A stretch of DNA of 32,622 nucleotides, from positions 1 through 32,622 of IMG/VR virus record IMGVR_UViG_3300049617_000191; one strand, given 5' to 3'. Shown here in pieces: positions 25,136 to 31,879 of this stretch. Position 1 is the first letter of the stretch, and each line of letters starts with the position of its first letter. The DNA comes from a virus. The notes under the pieces are model-generated. The model was not told the origin of the DNA. It did not search any database and saw only the letters and a program-made list of their open reading frames with translations. A program made the position numbers and the translations under genes.

Positions 25136-25909
25136 ATGGAAATCCTGCTGATCGAGGACAACCGCGAGCACGCGGTGCTGATCACAGAAGCGGTGCGTCG
25201 CGATCCCAAGATCAACGCGACCGTCCGCCATGTTGAAACGATGACGGAGGCGCGGGCGGCGCTGGCTGCCGGGTGTTTCCAGCTCTTCATCCTGGATGTC
25301 AGCCTCCCGGACCTCAGCCCCTCCACGATGCCCGCGGCGGTTCGCGAACTTAGTTCCCACGGACCCGTCATCGTCATGACGGGATCGGAGGACCCGAAGG
25401 GCTGCCTCGCCGCGATGGATGCCCACGCCGCCGACTACATCGGCAAGGACGTCCTGAGCGACCATCGATTACTCGGCCTCAAGATTCTGCGCGCGGTGAG
25501 CAGGCATGCATCACCGGGACTGGCTGACGGCGTCTTCGACAAGCAAATCGAGATCGCCGAAATTCGCGCCTCGATCACCACCACGATCGATCAGAACAAG
25601 GACATCCTGGAGAAGGTCGGCGAGGTGAAGGTCTTGGCCACGGCAACGAATGGGCGCGTGGGAAAGCTCGAGTCCTGGAAGGCGGAAGAGATCGAGCGGC
25701 AAGCCAAAGAGCGGCAGCAGCTCGCCGATCAAGCGGCTTACGGCCGGGGCGCCTCCGACGCGGAGAACGCGGTGAAGCAGGCTCGCGCGGAATTCTCGAA
25801 ACGCCTGCGCGACATCCTCGGCTTGCTGGTCCTTGCGGCGTCCACCATCTCCGCGATCGTCGCCGCGATCACCTTCCTTTTTCACCTGGCCACCGAACAC
25901 CTCAAGTAA
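25136..25909 (+). CDS. Receiver domain fused to coiled coil and C-terminal membrane anchor
   Basis: A 257-residue protein. Residues 1-125 form a complete response-regulator receiver (CheY-like) domain: acidic pair E7/D8, phospho-acceptor D54 in FILDVSLPD, T82 in VIVMTG and K104 in YIGKDV. Residues 133-225 form a long charged coiled coil, and 226-250 a single hydrophobic membrane segment with a short C-terminal tail. The coiled-coil plus C-terminal membrane part resembles XhlA-type phage lysis proteins. No DNA-binding output domain or kinase is present. The gene opens the lysis region, so phosphorylation by a host histidine kinase might influence lysis or membrane signalling. Receiver identity is strong; role is inference. 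Confidence 0.88.
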   Translation: MEILLIEDNREHAVLITEAVRRDPKINATVRHVETMTEARAALAAGCFQLFILDVSLPDLSPSTMPAAVRELSSHGPVIVMTGSEDPKGCLAAMDAHAADYIGKDVLSDHRLLGLKILRAVSRHASPGLADGVFDKQIEIAEIRASITTTIDQNKDILEKVGEVKVLATATNGRVGKLESWKAEEIERQAKERQQLADQAAYGRGASDAENAVKQARAEFSKRLRDILGLLVLAASTISAIVAAITFLFHLATEHLK

Positions 25910-25917
25910 CTCCTACC

Positions 25918-26574
25918 ATGACCCTGACCCTCCAACCACCACCACGCGGCACCGGCCTGATTCTGCTGGTGCTCGCGTTCATCCTGATTTGCGTGCTGAC
26001 CGGATGCTCGCCGACACAGCGCATGGCTGACGCCGAGAAGAGCCAGTCCGCCGCCATCTCGCACGAACGCCAGGGCGACGACCGCCTGGTGGCCACCTAC
26101 AAGGCGAAGCTGGCCAAGGCGGCCGATCTCAACCGCGAAATTGGCGATGCCATCGCCTCGCCGCTGCCCACCGGGCTGCCCGTGGCCACGCAGCTCCTCT
26201 CGCTGCAGTACAACCTGACGGGCAACGCCGAGACCGCGGCGGACCTGCTCCAGCGCCAGGTCGACGTCCTGCTGAAGGACGACAACGCCGCGCATGCGCA
26301 GCTCGCGACCATGGGCGGCGACGTGAACAAGCTGAACGCGGACCTGCGCACGCAGACGGCGGCGCTGGCCGAGGAGCGGATCAAGACCGACGCGGCGACC
26401 GCCAAAGCTACCGCGCTGGCCATGTCCTTCGCCGCCGAGGCGGAGGCTTACTCGCACCTGAAATGGACTGTCGGTTTCTGCATCGCCGGCGTGGTCCTGG
26501 TCGTCGGCTTCTTCATCGCCGCGCGGCTCGGAGTGCTGGGCGCCGGACTGGCCGCCAAGGCCGCGCTGCTCTGA
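25918..26574 (+). CDS. Candidate one-piece spanin (lipoprotein with C-terminal membrane segment)
   Basis: A 218-residue protein with an N-terminal lipoprotein signal: hydrophobic stretch 13-26 and lipobox L27-T-G-C30. The middle (31-180) is a helical, Ala-rich periplasmic domain (ETAADLLQRQVDVLLKDDNAAHAQL, KLNADLRTQTAALAEERIKT). Residues 184-202 form a second membrane segment followed by a short hydrophobic tail. An outer-membrane lipid anchor at one end and an inner-membrane anchor at the other is the layout of unimolecular spanins such as T1 gp11, which fuse the two membranes in the last lysis step. The usual u-spanin is shorter and beta-rich, so a membrane-tethered structural lipoprotein remains possible. 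Confidence 0.72.
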   Translation: MTLTLQPPPRGTGLILLVLAFILICVLTGCSPTQRMADAEKSQSAAISHERQGDDRLVATYKAKLAKAADLNREIGDAIASPLPTGLPVATQLLSLQYNLTGNAETAADLLQRQVDVLLKDDNAAHAQLATMGGDVNKLNADLRTQTAALAEERIKTDAATAKATALAMSFAAEAEAYSHLKWTVGFCIAGVVLVVGFFIAARLGVLGAGLAAKAALL

Positions 26575-26602
26575 TTTCCAACCTCAAACCGAAAGCATCC
26601 CC

Positions 26603-26755
26603 ATGAACGTCGCCGCCATCGAAACCGAAGCCAAAGTCATCGCCGCCAAATTCGTCACCGAATACGGCGTCGTTACCCGCGCCATCGTCGCGCATCCGAA
26701 GACCGCCGCCATTGTGGTCTTCATCCTCGGCGCGGTACTCGGCCACGTGCTCTGA
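26603..26755 (+). CDS. Small membrane protein (50 aa)
   Basis: ATG 26603 opens a 50-residue protein that starts MNVAAIETEAKVIAAKF and ends with a single membrane segment (TAAIVVFILGAVLGHVL). Its codons match the neighbours and its stop overlaps the next gene's ATG (TGATG). The small single-span layout in a lysis region fits a holin or holin-like regulator, but no family is recognised. Confidence 0.6.
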   Translation: MNVAAIETEAKVIAAKFVTEYGVVTRAIVAHPKTAAIVVFILGAVLGHVL

Positions 26756-26943
26756 TGCACTACCACCACCGCACGGACGGTGGGCGCCGGCTTCCGCGTC
26801 ACGAGGAGATCGCGGAGGCGGCGTATTTTCTCTGGGAGTCGCAGGGGCGACCAGGGGGCCGGGACGTTGAGTTCTGGCTGCACGCGGAGTGGCGCCTGCG
26901 CTGGCGCGCGCATCGGCAGCCGGTCTACGGGATCTTCACATGA
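26755..26943 (+). CDS. DUF2934-like small protein
   Basis: A 62-residue protein whose ATG overlaps the previous stop. The segment EEIAEAAYFLWESQGRPGGR followed by DVEFWLHAEWRL matches the DUF2934 pattern (I..RAYELWE..GRP.G.D..HWL.AE..L). The function of the family is unknown. Its stop overlaps the ATG of the next gene, so it is embedded in the lysis operon. Confidence 0.7.
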   Translation: MHYHHRTDGGRRLPRHEEIAEAAYFLWESQGRPGGRDVEFWLHAEWRLRWRAHRQPVYGIFT

Positions 26944-27248
26944 AGGAGAGCGACAAGCTTTGGAAGCACTCCGCGAAGCTGCAAGCCGCTCTCGTCGCCG
27001 GGATCGTCATCGTCTGCATCTGGGTCACGAACCTGCACGACGAGCAAATCGTGCTGCGCGTGCTGGCCATCTGCGAGGCGGTGGTTATCGCAGCCATCGG
27101 CGGGCGCGTGAGCATGCAGGTCGGACAAACGATCATGGACGGTATCCAGCAGATGAAATCCGCCTCCACAGACATTCAGGTGCTCACCGAGCGCCGCGAA
27201 GGCGCCGCGAAGGCTTTCCAAGATGACGATGGACCGCTCGTTCCTTGA
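26940..27248 (+). CDS. Two-span membrane protein, candidate holin
   Basis: A 102-residue protein with ATG overlapping the upstream stop. It has a short charged N-terminus (MKESDKLWKHSAK), two hydrophobic segments at about residues 15-31 (AALVAGIVIVCIWV) and 38-54 (IVLRVLAICEAVVIAAIGG), and a charged soluble C-terminus. This size and layout, immediately upstream of and overlapping the endolysin gene by 26 bases, fits a class II-type holin that would let the endolysin cross the inner membrane. No named family recognised. Confidence 0.68.
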   Translation: MKESDKLWKHSAKLQAALVAGIVIVCIWVTNLHDEQIVLRVLAICEAVVIAAIGGRVSMQVGQTIMDGIQQMKSASTDIQVLTERREGAAKAFQDDDGPLVP

Positions 27249-27663
27249 CGGCTTCGTGCTCAAGTGGGAGTGCGACTGGCCACGCCGGCGCGATGGCGAG
27301 CTGACCGTGGACCCGGACGATCCCGGCGGCGCGACGCGCTGGGGCATCGACCAGTCGAGTCACCCGCATGTGGACGTGCGCAACTTGTCTTACGCCGATG
27401 CCGTGGCCATCTACGCTTCGGAATGGACCGCGGACGGCTGCGATTCGCTGTCCGACAAGGTGGCGCAGGTCCAGTTCGACGCGGCGATCAACTGCGGACT
27501 GTCGCGCGCGCGCACCTTCCTGAGCGGGACCGACTGGTCAGCCGCCATCGATGCCCGCGATGCGTTCTACCGCCGTCTGGCGGCGGCCCGTCCGCGCCTG
27601 GCCAAGTTCCTGCCCGGTTGGCTCAATCGGACAGCCGATCTTCGCCATTTCCTGGCCGGCTGA
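27223..27663 (+). CDS. Endolysin, glycoside hydrolase family 108-like
   Basis: A 146-residue protein. FLDGFVLKWECDW at residues 7-19 carries the family's catalytic glutamate position (E16), and DPDDPGGATRWGI (30-42) is the GH108 signature, followed by VRNLSYADAVAIYASEW and a C-terminal substrate-side helix region (KVAQVQFDAAINCG). GH108 enzymes (for example Salmonella phage lysozymes of the N4 type) cut the peptidoglycan glycan chain. The usual EGG after the tryptophan reads ECD here. No signal peptide is seen, so release depends on a holin. ATG 27229 is an alternative start. It ends the lysis region. Confidence 0.88.
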   Translation: MTMDRSFLDGFVLKWECDWPRRRDGELTVDPDDPGGATRWGIDQSSHPHVDVRNLSYADAVAIYASEWTADGCDSLSDKVAQVQFDAAINCGLSRARTFLSGTDWSAAIDARDAFYRRLAAARPRLAKFLPGWLNRTADLRHFLAG

Positions 27664-27666
27664 GCA

Positions 27667-27684
27667 TTGTTCCACGTGGAACAA
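27667..27684. promoter_or_regulatory. parS: parS-like 18-bp perfect palindrome
   Basis: TTGTTCCACGTGGAACAA is a perfect inverted repeat whose inner 16 bases match the bacterial chromosomal parS consensus TGTTNCACGTGNAACA at every defined position. It lies four bases after the endolysin stop in the gap before the scaffold gene. In bacteria parS loads the CTP-dependent clamp ParB for chromosome or plasmid partition. No T-tract follows, so it does not look like a rho-independent terminator. I see no parA or stand-alone parB here, so host ParB or a phage protein outside the window would be the reader. The giant protein's ParB-superfamily domain is of a different type. Confidence 0.8.
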
Positions 27685-27707
27685 CCATTCATTGTCCACA
27701 TTATTAG

Positions 27708-27736
27708 TTGACATGAACAGTTAGGTGTCCTACAAA
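27708..27736 (+). promoter_or_regulatory. Possible promoter for scaffold and capsid genes
   Basis: A perfect TTGACA (27708-27713) is followed after 17 bases by TACAAA (27731-27736), a 4-of-6 match to a -10 box. The surrounding gap is AT-rich and lies downstream of the parS-like palindrome. If used, transcription would start near the internal GTG at 27743 of the scaffold gene, giving little or no leader. The -10 match is weak. Confidence 0.35.
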
Positions 27737-28852
27737 CGCGCTGTGAACAATCCCAAGGCTGAGGCGTCTGCCCAATCTACGGAGAAGCAAACGTCCGCCG
27801 ATCCCAAGCCGGATGCGGTGGTGAGCAAAGAATTAACCCCGGAACTTTTGCAGCTCGCCGAAGAAGGCGGCATCGAGGCAGTTCGGGAAGCACTGAAGAG
27901 TGGCGCCACGCCCTCTGCAGCCGCGCCCGCGCCCGACGCCAAGCCCCAGGCAGCTCCAGCCCCCCAAGTTACCGATGCGCCCCCGGCTCCCCCTGAGACC
28001 GCGGCGGCCGAGCTGACGCCGGAAGGCGAGGCTCCTGCTGCCGAGACCGAAGAGACGCCGGAAGAGCCGCCGCCCGCCGCCACGCCCGAGGTCGACGAAC
28101 CCGAAGAGAAAGGCATCCCGAAACGGATTCGCCTGGATTCCGAGAAGTTCACCGACACCGAGCGCCATGCGGCGCGGCTGGTCAAGGAAGGCGTGTTCAG
28201 CAACCTGTCCGAAGCGTTGACTCACCTCACCGCGAAGGCCACGCCTGCCACGACGACCACGACCCAGCGCCAGGATCTGCCGGAAGCGGCGGAACTGGCT
28301 GCGGCCAATCAGCGCGTCGAGACTTTGACGAAGCAGTTGGAAGACGCCACGAAAGCGGCGGATTTCGACCAGCAGTCGAAACTATTTCTCGAACTCCGCA
28401 AGGCAGATCGAGACGTGGTGGTGGCGGAGCGCAAAGCGGAAGCCGCGCAATCCTGGCAACGGAATTTCGATACCTCGGCGCAACGCGCCCGGGTGGAGTA
28501 TCCCGAAGCCTCGCGCACCGACAATGCCTTCGGGCTCGCGGTGATGGGACGTCTGGCCAACATGGCCCCGAACGATCCCCTCGCCAACGATCCCGACCAG
28601 GCGTTCAAGGTGACGCAGGAAGTCGCGAAGATGCTCGGCATCAAGGCCCGCTCCGAAGCGGCCGCCACTCCGCCCGCCGCCACGGCCGCCGTCCCTGCGA
28701 CGCAGCCCGCAAAGGTTCCTCAACCGAAGAAAGCACCGGTCCCCGGGTCAGCCCGGACCGTCGTGCCCACCACCCAACCGGAAGAGGAATACACCAAACG
28801 GGCGCGGGAACTTCTGGGCGACGAGGCTCACGTCCTCGAAGCCCTGACTTAA
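27725..28852 (+). CDS. Scaffold protein
   Basis: A 375-residue acidic protein directly upstream of the major capsid gene, the usual place for a scaffold. The first 130 residues are Pro/Ala/Glu-rich and disordered; about 155-175 has ERHAARLVKEGVFSNLSEAL; residues 185-250 form a coiled coil (AAELAAANQRVETLTKQLEDATKAADFDQ); the C-terminus is basic and Pro-rich before a last helix. Scaffolds assemble inside the procapsid and leave or are cleaved. Start is GTG 27725; GTG 27743 (MNNPKAEASAQ) is an equally plausible start given the promoter position. No ribosome site is obvious for either. Confidence 0.75.
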   Translation: MSYKRAVNNPKAEASAQSTEKQTSADPKPDAVVSKELTPELLQLAEEGGIEAVREALKSGATPSAAAPAPDAKPQAAPAPQVTDAPPAPPETAAAELTPEGEAPAAETEETPEEPPPAATPEVDEPEEKGIPKRIRLDSEKFTDTERHAARLVKEGVFSNLSEALTHLTAKATPATTTTTQRQDLPEAAELAAANQRVETLTKQLEDATKAADFDQQSKLFLELRKADRDVVVAERKAEAAQSWQRNFDTSAQRARVEYPEASRTDNAFGLAVMGRLANMAPNDPLANDPDQAFKVTQEVAKMLGIKARSEAAATPPAATAAVPATQPAKVPQPKKAPVPGSARTVVPTTQPEEEYTKRARELLGDEAHVLEALT

Positions 28853-28904
28853 GTCCCCGCGACACTGGCGTTTCCCCTTCCCCATCCCGGAAGGAATCAC
28901 CCCT

Positions 28905-30440
28905 ATGGCAGTCGATAACATGCTGGTCAACGACTATGCAACGTTGACCACGAATTACCCTGGCGCCGAGCAGCAGAACTGGTCCCAGGTCGCGCTTGTC
29001 ACCGCGAAGCGCAACAACATTTTCGCGGACATGGAGGGCCCCGAGCTCTCCAACAAACCCGTCGTTCGCAAGGACGACTTCAAGAAGAGCCGCGGTGACA
29101 AGATCACCTTCACGGTCATCGCCCGCCTCGGCGGCGCCGGCGTGATCGGCGACCAGATCCTGACGGGTCAGGAAGAGAAGATGCAGGCCGGCACGTTCGG
29201 CATGCAGATCGACTTCAAGCGTCACGCGGTCGGCCTGCAGGAGAAGCACGACCTGATGTCGGCCGTGCCCTTCGGGATGTACACCGCGGCGCTGCTCGGC
29301 GAGCACGCCGGCTGGCGCCAGGAGAACGACCTGATGATGACCTTCAAGCTGAACGGTCTTCAGAACGGTCTGAACCTGATCCGCGCGAACAACAAGGGAT
29401 CCCGCGAGGCGCTGCGGTCGGCGGACGTGGTCCAGCCCGGCACCATCTACACGGCGGCCGAGCTCGGCAAGAGCCGGATGATGAAGACGGCCAACGTAGC
29501 GAAAGCCAAGGCCGGCTATCAGATCCCGCGCTTCATCTTCGTCAGCCCGCACCCGGCGCTGACGGCGTTCAAGCAGACCAGCCAGTACCTGGAAGCCGTG
29601 AGCTATGCGGCGGAGCGGGGCGACAAGAATCCCCTCTTCACCGGCGAGTACGCGGACTGGGACGGTCACATCATCTATCCGCACTACACGGAAGACGACG
29701 ACAGCAACGGCCCGGTCGGGTCGGCCTTCGCGCCCAAGGCGCTGCTGGGCAATCCGATCACGGCGAGCTCGGCCTCGTTCAGCATCACCGGCGGCGGCGA
29801 TGCGGAAGGTGCGGCGGTGGTTCCTGCCCCGCTCTACTTCCAGTTCTTCTCGAACTACGACTACCAGTTCGTGCAGGGCCAGACGCCGAATCCGCAGACC
29901 GGCAACCGGTACGTGCTGATCTACAACCTGCAGGATTCCAGCACGGGCGCTGGTGATGCGGGCAAGTGGGGCTTCTACTGCTACCAGACCAACAACGGCA
30001 ACGTGCTCACCACGGCGGCTTACCAGGCCAGCAATCCCGACTCCCTGGCGGGTGCGGGCGGTCCGAGCGGTGGTCGCCTGGGGCCGACCAACCACAGCGG
30101 CAGCAGCACGGATCACACCGTGGTCGGCAACGTCACGTGGAACGGCGCGGTCAACACGCAGAACCACGGGTCCGGCTCGATCGTCCTCGAGACGAACAGC
30201 TACGGCGTGCCGATCGCGCAGAGCCTGTTGCTCGGCGGCGAGTCGATCATGCGCGGCTGGGGCAAGGAGCCGATCAAGCAGATCAAGAACATGCAGGACT
30301 ACGAGGCCGATCAGGGCACCGGGTACCGCGCATGTTACGGCCAGACCCCCTTCAAGGATACGAAGGGGAACATCCGGCGCTTCGTGCTGGTGGAACACGC
30401 CATCAGCTACGCCGGCCTGAATCTGCCGACCGTCTCGTAA
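28905..30440 (+). CDS. Major capsid protein, N4gp56 family
   Basis: A 511-residue protein with a clear ribosome site (GGAAGGA at 28889-28895, nine bases before ATG). The N-terminal half carries the N4gp56 pattern: FKKSRGDKITFTVIARLGGAGVIGD, then MQIDFKRHAVGLQEKHDLMS and a helix with the LLGEHAGWRQENDLMM segment. The end (IKQIKNMQDYEADQGTGYRACYGQTPF, RRFVLVEHAISY) also fits the family. N4 gp56 is about 400 residues; the extra length lies roughly at residues 280-430, a Gly/Asn/Thr-rich stretch with beta character (YYDYQFVQGQ-like strands, GPTNHSGSSTDHTVVGNVTWNG), probably a surface insertion. It forms the HK97-type icosahedral shell. Confidence 0.92.
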   Translation: MAVDNMLVNDYATLTTNYPGAEQQNWSQVALVTAKRNNIFADMEGPELSNKPVVRKDDFKKSRGDKITFTVIARLGGAGVIGDQILTGQEEKMQAGTFGMQIDFKRHAVGLQEKHDLMSAVPFGMYTAALLGEHAGWRQENDLMMTFKLNGLQNGLNLIRANNKGSREALRSADVVQPGTIYTAAELGKSRMMKTANVAKAKAGYQIPRFIFVSPHPALTAFKQTSQYLEAVSYAAERGDKNPLFTGEYADWDGHIIYPHYTEDDDSNGPVGSAFAPKALLGNPITASSASFSITGGGDAEGAAVVPAPLYFQFFSNYDYQFVQGQTPNPQTGNRYVLIYNLQDSSTGAGDAGKWGFYCYQTNNGNVLTTAAYQASNPDSLAGAGGPSGGRLGPTNHSGSSTDHTVVGNVTWNGAVNTQNHGSGSIVLETNSYGVPIAQSLLLGGESIMRGWGKEPIKQIKNMQDYEADQGTGYRACYGQTPFKDTKGNIRRFVLVEHAISYAGLNLPTVS

Positions 30441-30459
30441 GCGGCCAAACGGCCACAGC

Positions 30460-30495
30460 GCCCGGCGGGTCCAATCCCGCCGGGCCTTCACTTTT
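30460..30495 (+). terminator. Rho-independent terminator after the capsid gene
   Basis: A perfect 10-bp GC stem (GCCCGGCGGG, 30460-30469; CCCGCCGGGC, 30476-30485) with a six-base loop is followed by CTTCACTTTT. It lies 20 bases after the capsid stop and would separate highly expressed capsid transcripts from the downstream genes, perhaps with partial read-through. Confidence 0.88.
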
Positions 30496-30513
30496 GAAAA
30501 CAGGAGGTGTCGG

Positions 30514-30972
30514 TTGAAAGCAATTTTTGAACTAGGCAACGCCGGCAGCTCGTCCCAGGTGGACATCATCTCGGGCTATTCCGGGCGCACCTATGCGTTT
30601 TCCAACGGGCGCGACGGGAACGGCTCGCGGTATGTCTTCGACGGCACGACGGAGGATTATCTCTTCGTCATGCGCGACCTTTTGCGCGCGCGGCGGGTGA
30701 TCCCCACCTACGTCATCCCGATCGAGACGCCGAAGGCGGACCCGGTCACCATCATCAAGGAAGTGCCGGTCGACGGGCCCAAGTGCCCGCGGTGCAGCAC
30801 GACGCTTGCGACCATTCCAGGCTACGAGCCCGGGGCCTCGCCGGAGGAGGTTTGCCCGTGCTGCCAGCGGGATGCGCTGAAGGCGCTCCAGAGCGTCAAG
30901 GAGGAGCCGCCGGTCGCGCCACAGGTTGCCCAGCGGAAGGGAGCAAAGAAGGGCTCTCGTGCTCACCAATAA
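30514..30972 (+). CDS. Zinc-ribbon hypothetical protein (152 aa)
   Basis: The start is TTG 30514, fixed by a perfect AGGAGGT at 30502-30508 with a five-base spacer. The N-terminus (MKAIFELGNAGSSSQVDII, RYVFDGTTEDYLFVMRDLL) looks globular; residues from about 88 carry KCPRCSTTL and, 20 residues later, CPCC, a two-knuckle zinc ribbon. The C-terminus is basic. Position between capsid and head-tail genes suggests a virion or assembly protein. No family recognised. It overlaps the next gene by 14 bases. Confidence 0.78.
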   Translation: MKAIFELGNAGSSSQVDIISGYSGRTYAFSNGRDGNGSRYVFDGTTEDYLFVMRDLLRARRVIPTYVIPIETPKADPVTIIKEVPVDGPKCPRCSTTLATIPGYEPGASPEEVCPCCQRDALKALQSVKEEPPVAPQVAQRKGAKKGSRAHQ

Positions 30973-31876
30973 CGACGTCTACTCGATCGCGCTGAGTTAT
31001 TTCGGCCTCGAGGACCCGTCGCATGCCGACGCCGGGCTGAACGAGCGCATCCGGCGCGCGTTCAACTGGGCGTTTCAGCGGCTGTTTTCGCAGGGGCCGG
31101 AATGGCTGCGGCAGCAGGATTTCGCGGCCGTCATCCGCGCGCCGCGGGTGATCAACAACCTGGTGGTGACGCAATACGGGACGGCGACGTCGAGCGGCGA
31201 CATCACCACCGACATGGTGGGGAGCAGCCTGCGGATCGCGGGCGAGATGGCGCTGAACGAGCTGACGTCGACCACGAGCCTGCTCCGGCCCATCCTGCAG
31301 CCGTCCTGCACCACCAGCGCGACGCAATGGGGCGATTGCGTGCTGCTGCCGCCGAACTTCATCGGCGTGGCCGGAAACGTGTTTCTGGACGGGACCAGCC
31401 TCGAGCTGCAGCCGCTTTTTTACCGCGGGAACCAGATTTACAAGACCTGGCCGCATCATCCCCTGGACGGGTACGGCGTGCGCGGCGGCATCGTGGAGCG
31501 CTTCCGGGTCGGCCGGCCGATCGGCTACTGGGTTCAGCCCGCCAACCAGCTGAACGGCACGGGCATCAACCAGCAGCGCCTGCGGGTCTGGCCCCAGCCC
31601 GATGCCGATCACACGGTGCAGTGCGAGATTGAGATCGGTCCGCCGGAGGTGCAGTTGGCCGACCTGCAGACGACGAACCTGGTTTCGGTGCCGGTGGGGT
31701 GGCACGAATCGATTTTCCTGCCGCTGGTGCTGATCAATCTCTCGCAGGACCCGCACTTCCTGCCGTCGAAGAAAGCGGGCCTGGAAACCGAGGAGAGCGT
31801 GCTCCAGACGCTCGGAGCGCTCGATCCGCAGCCCCAGGGCGGCGAACAGATGCGGCTGCCTTACCGGATCGGCTGA
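30959..31876 (+). CDS. Putative head-tail connector / virion structural protein
   Basis: GTG 30959 is chosen over an upstream in-frame TTG (30926), because the protein-like sequence starts at MLTNNDVYSIALSYFGLEDP and AAGGG lies just upstream. The 305-residue product has an N-terminal helical part (NERIRRAFNWAFQRLFSQGPEWLRQQDF) and then mainly beta-type sequence (LRVWPQPDADHTVQCEIEIGPPEVQL, WHESIFLPLVLINLSQDPHFLP). This layout is common in podovirus adaptor and tail-tube proteins between capsid and tail genes. Assignment rests on position and general fold. Confidence 0.72.
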   Translation: MLTNNDVYSIALSYFGLEDPSHADAGLNERIRRAFNWAFQRLFSQGPEWLRQQDFAAVIRAPRVINNLVVTQYGTATSSGDITTDMVGSSLRIAGEMALNELTSTTSLLRPILQPSCTTSATQWGDCVLLPPNFIGVAGNVFLDGTSLELQPLFYRGNQIYKTWPHHPLDGYGVRGGIVERFRVGRPIGYWVQPANQLNGTGINQQRLRVWPQPDADHTVQCEIEIGPPEVQLADLQTTNLVSVPVGWHESIFLPLVLINLSQDPHFLPSKKAGLETEESVLQTLGALDPQPQGGEQMRLPYRIG

Positions 31877-31879
31877 GCC

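Noticed and set aside
27667-27684. The palindrome as a rho-independent terminator
   Set aside because: No T-run follows, there is no proper loop, and the match to parS is exact.
30128-30145. Further parS sites around CACGTG (for example near 30137, 12345 and 4626)
   Set aside because: Only one half-site or the core matches; the opposite arm does not.
28641-30569. Minus-strand open frame of 642 codons
   Set aside because: Antisense of the well-supported capsid gene; arginine/valine-rich shadow.
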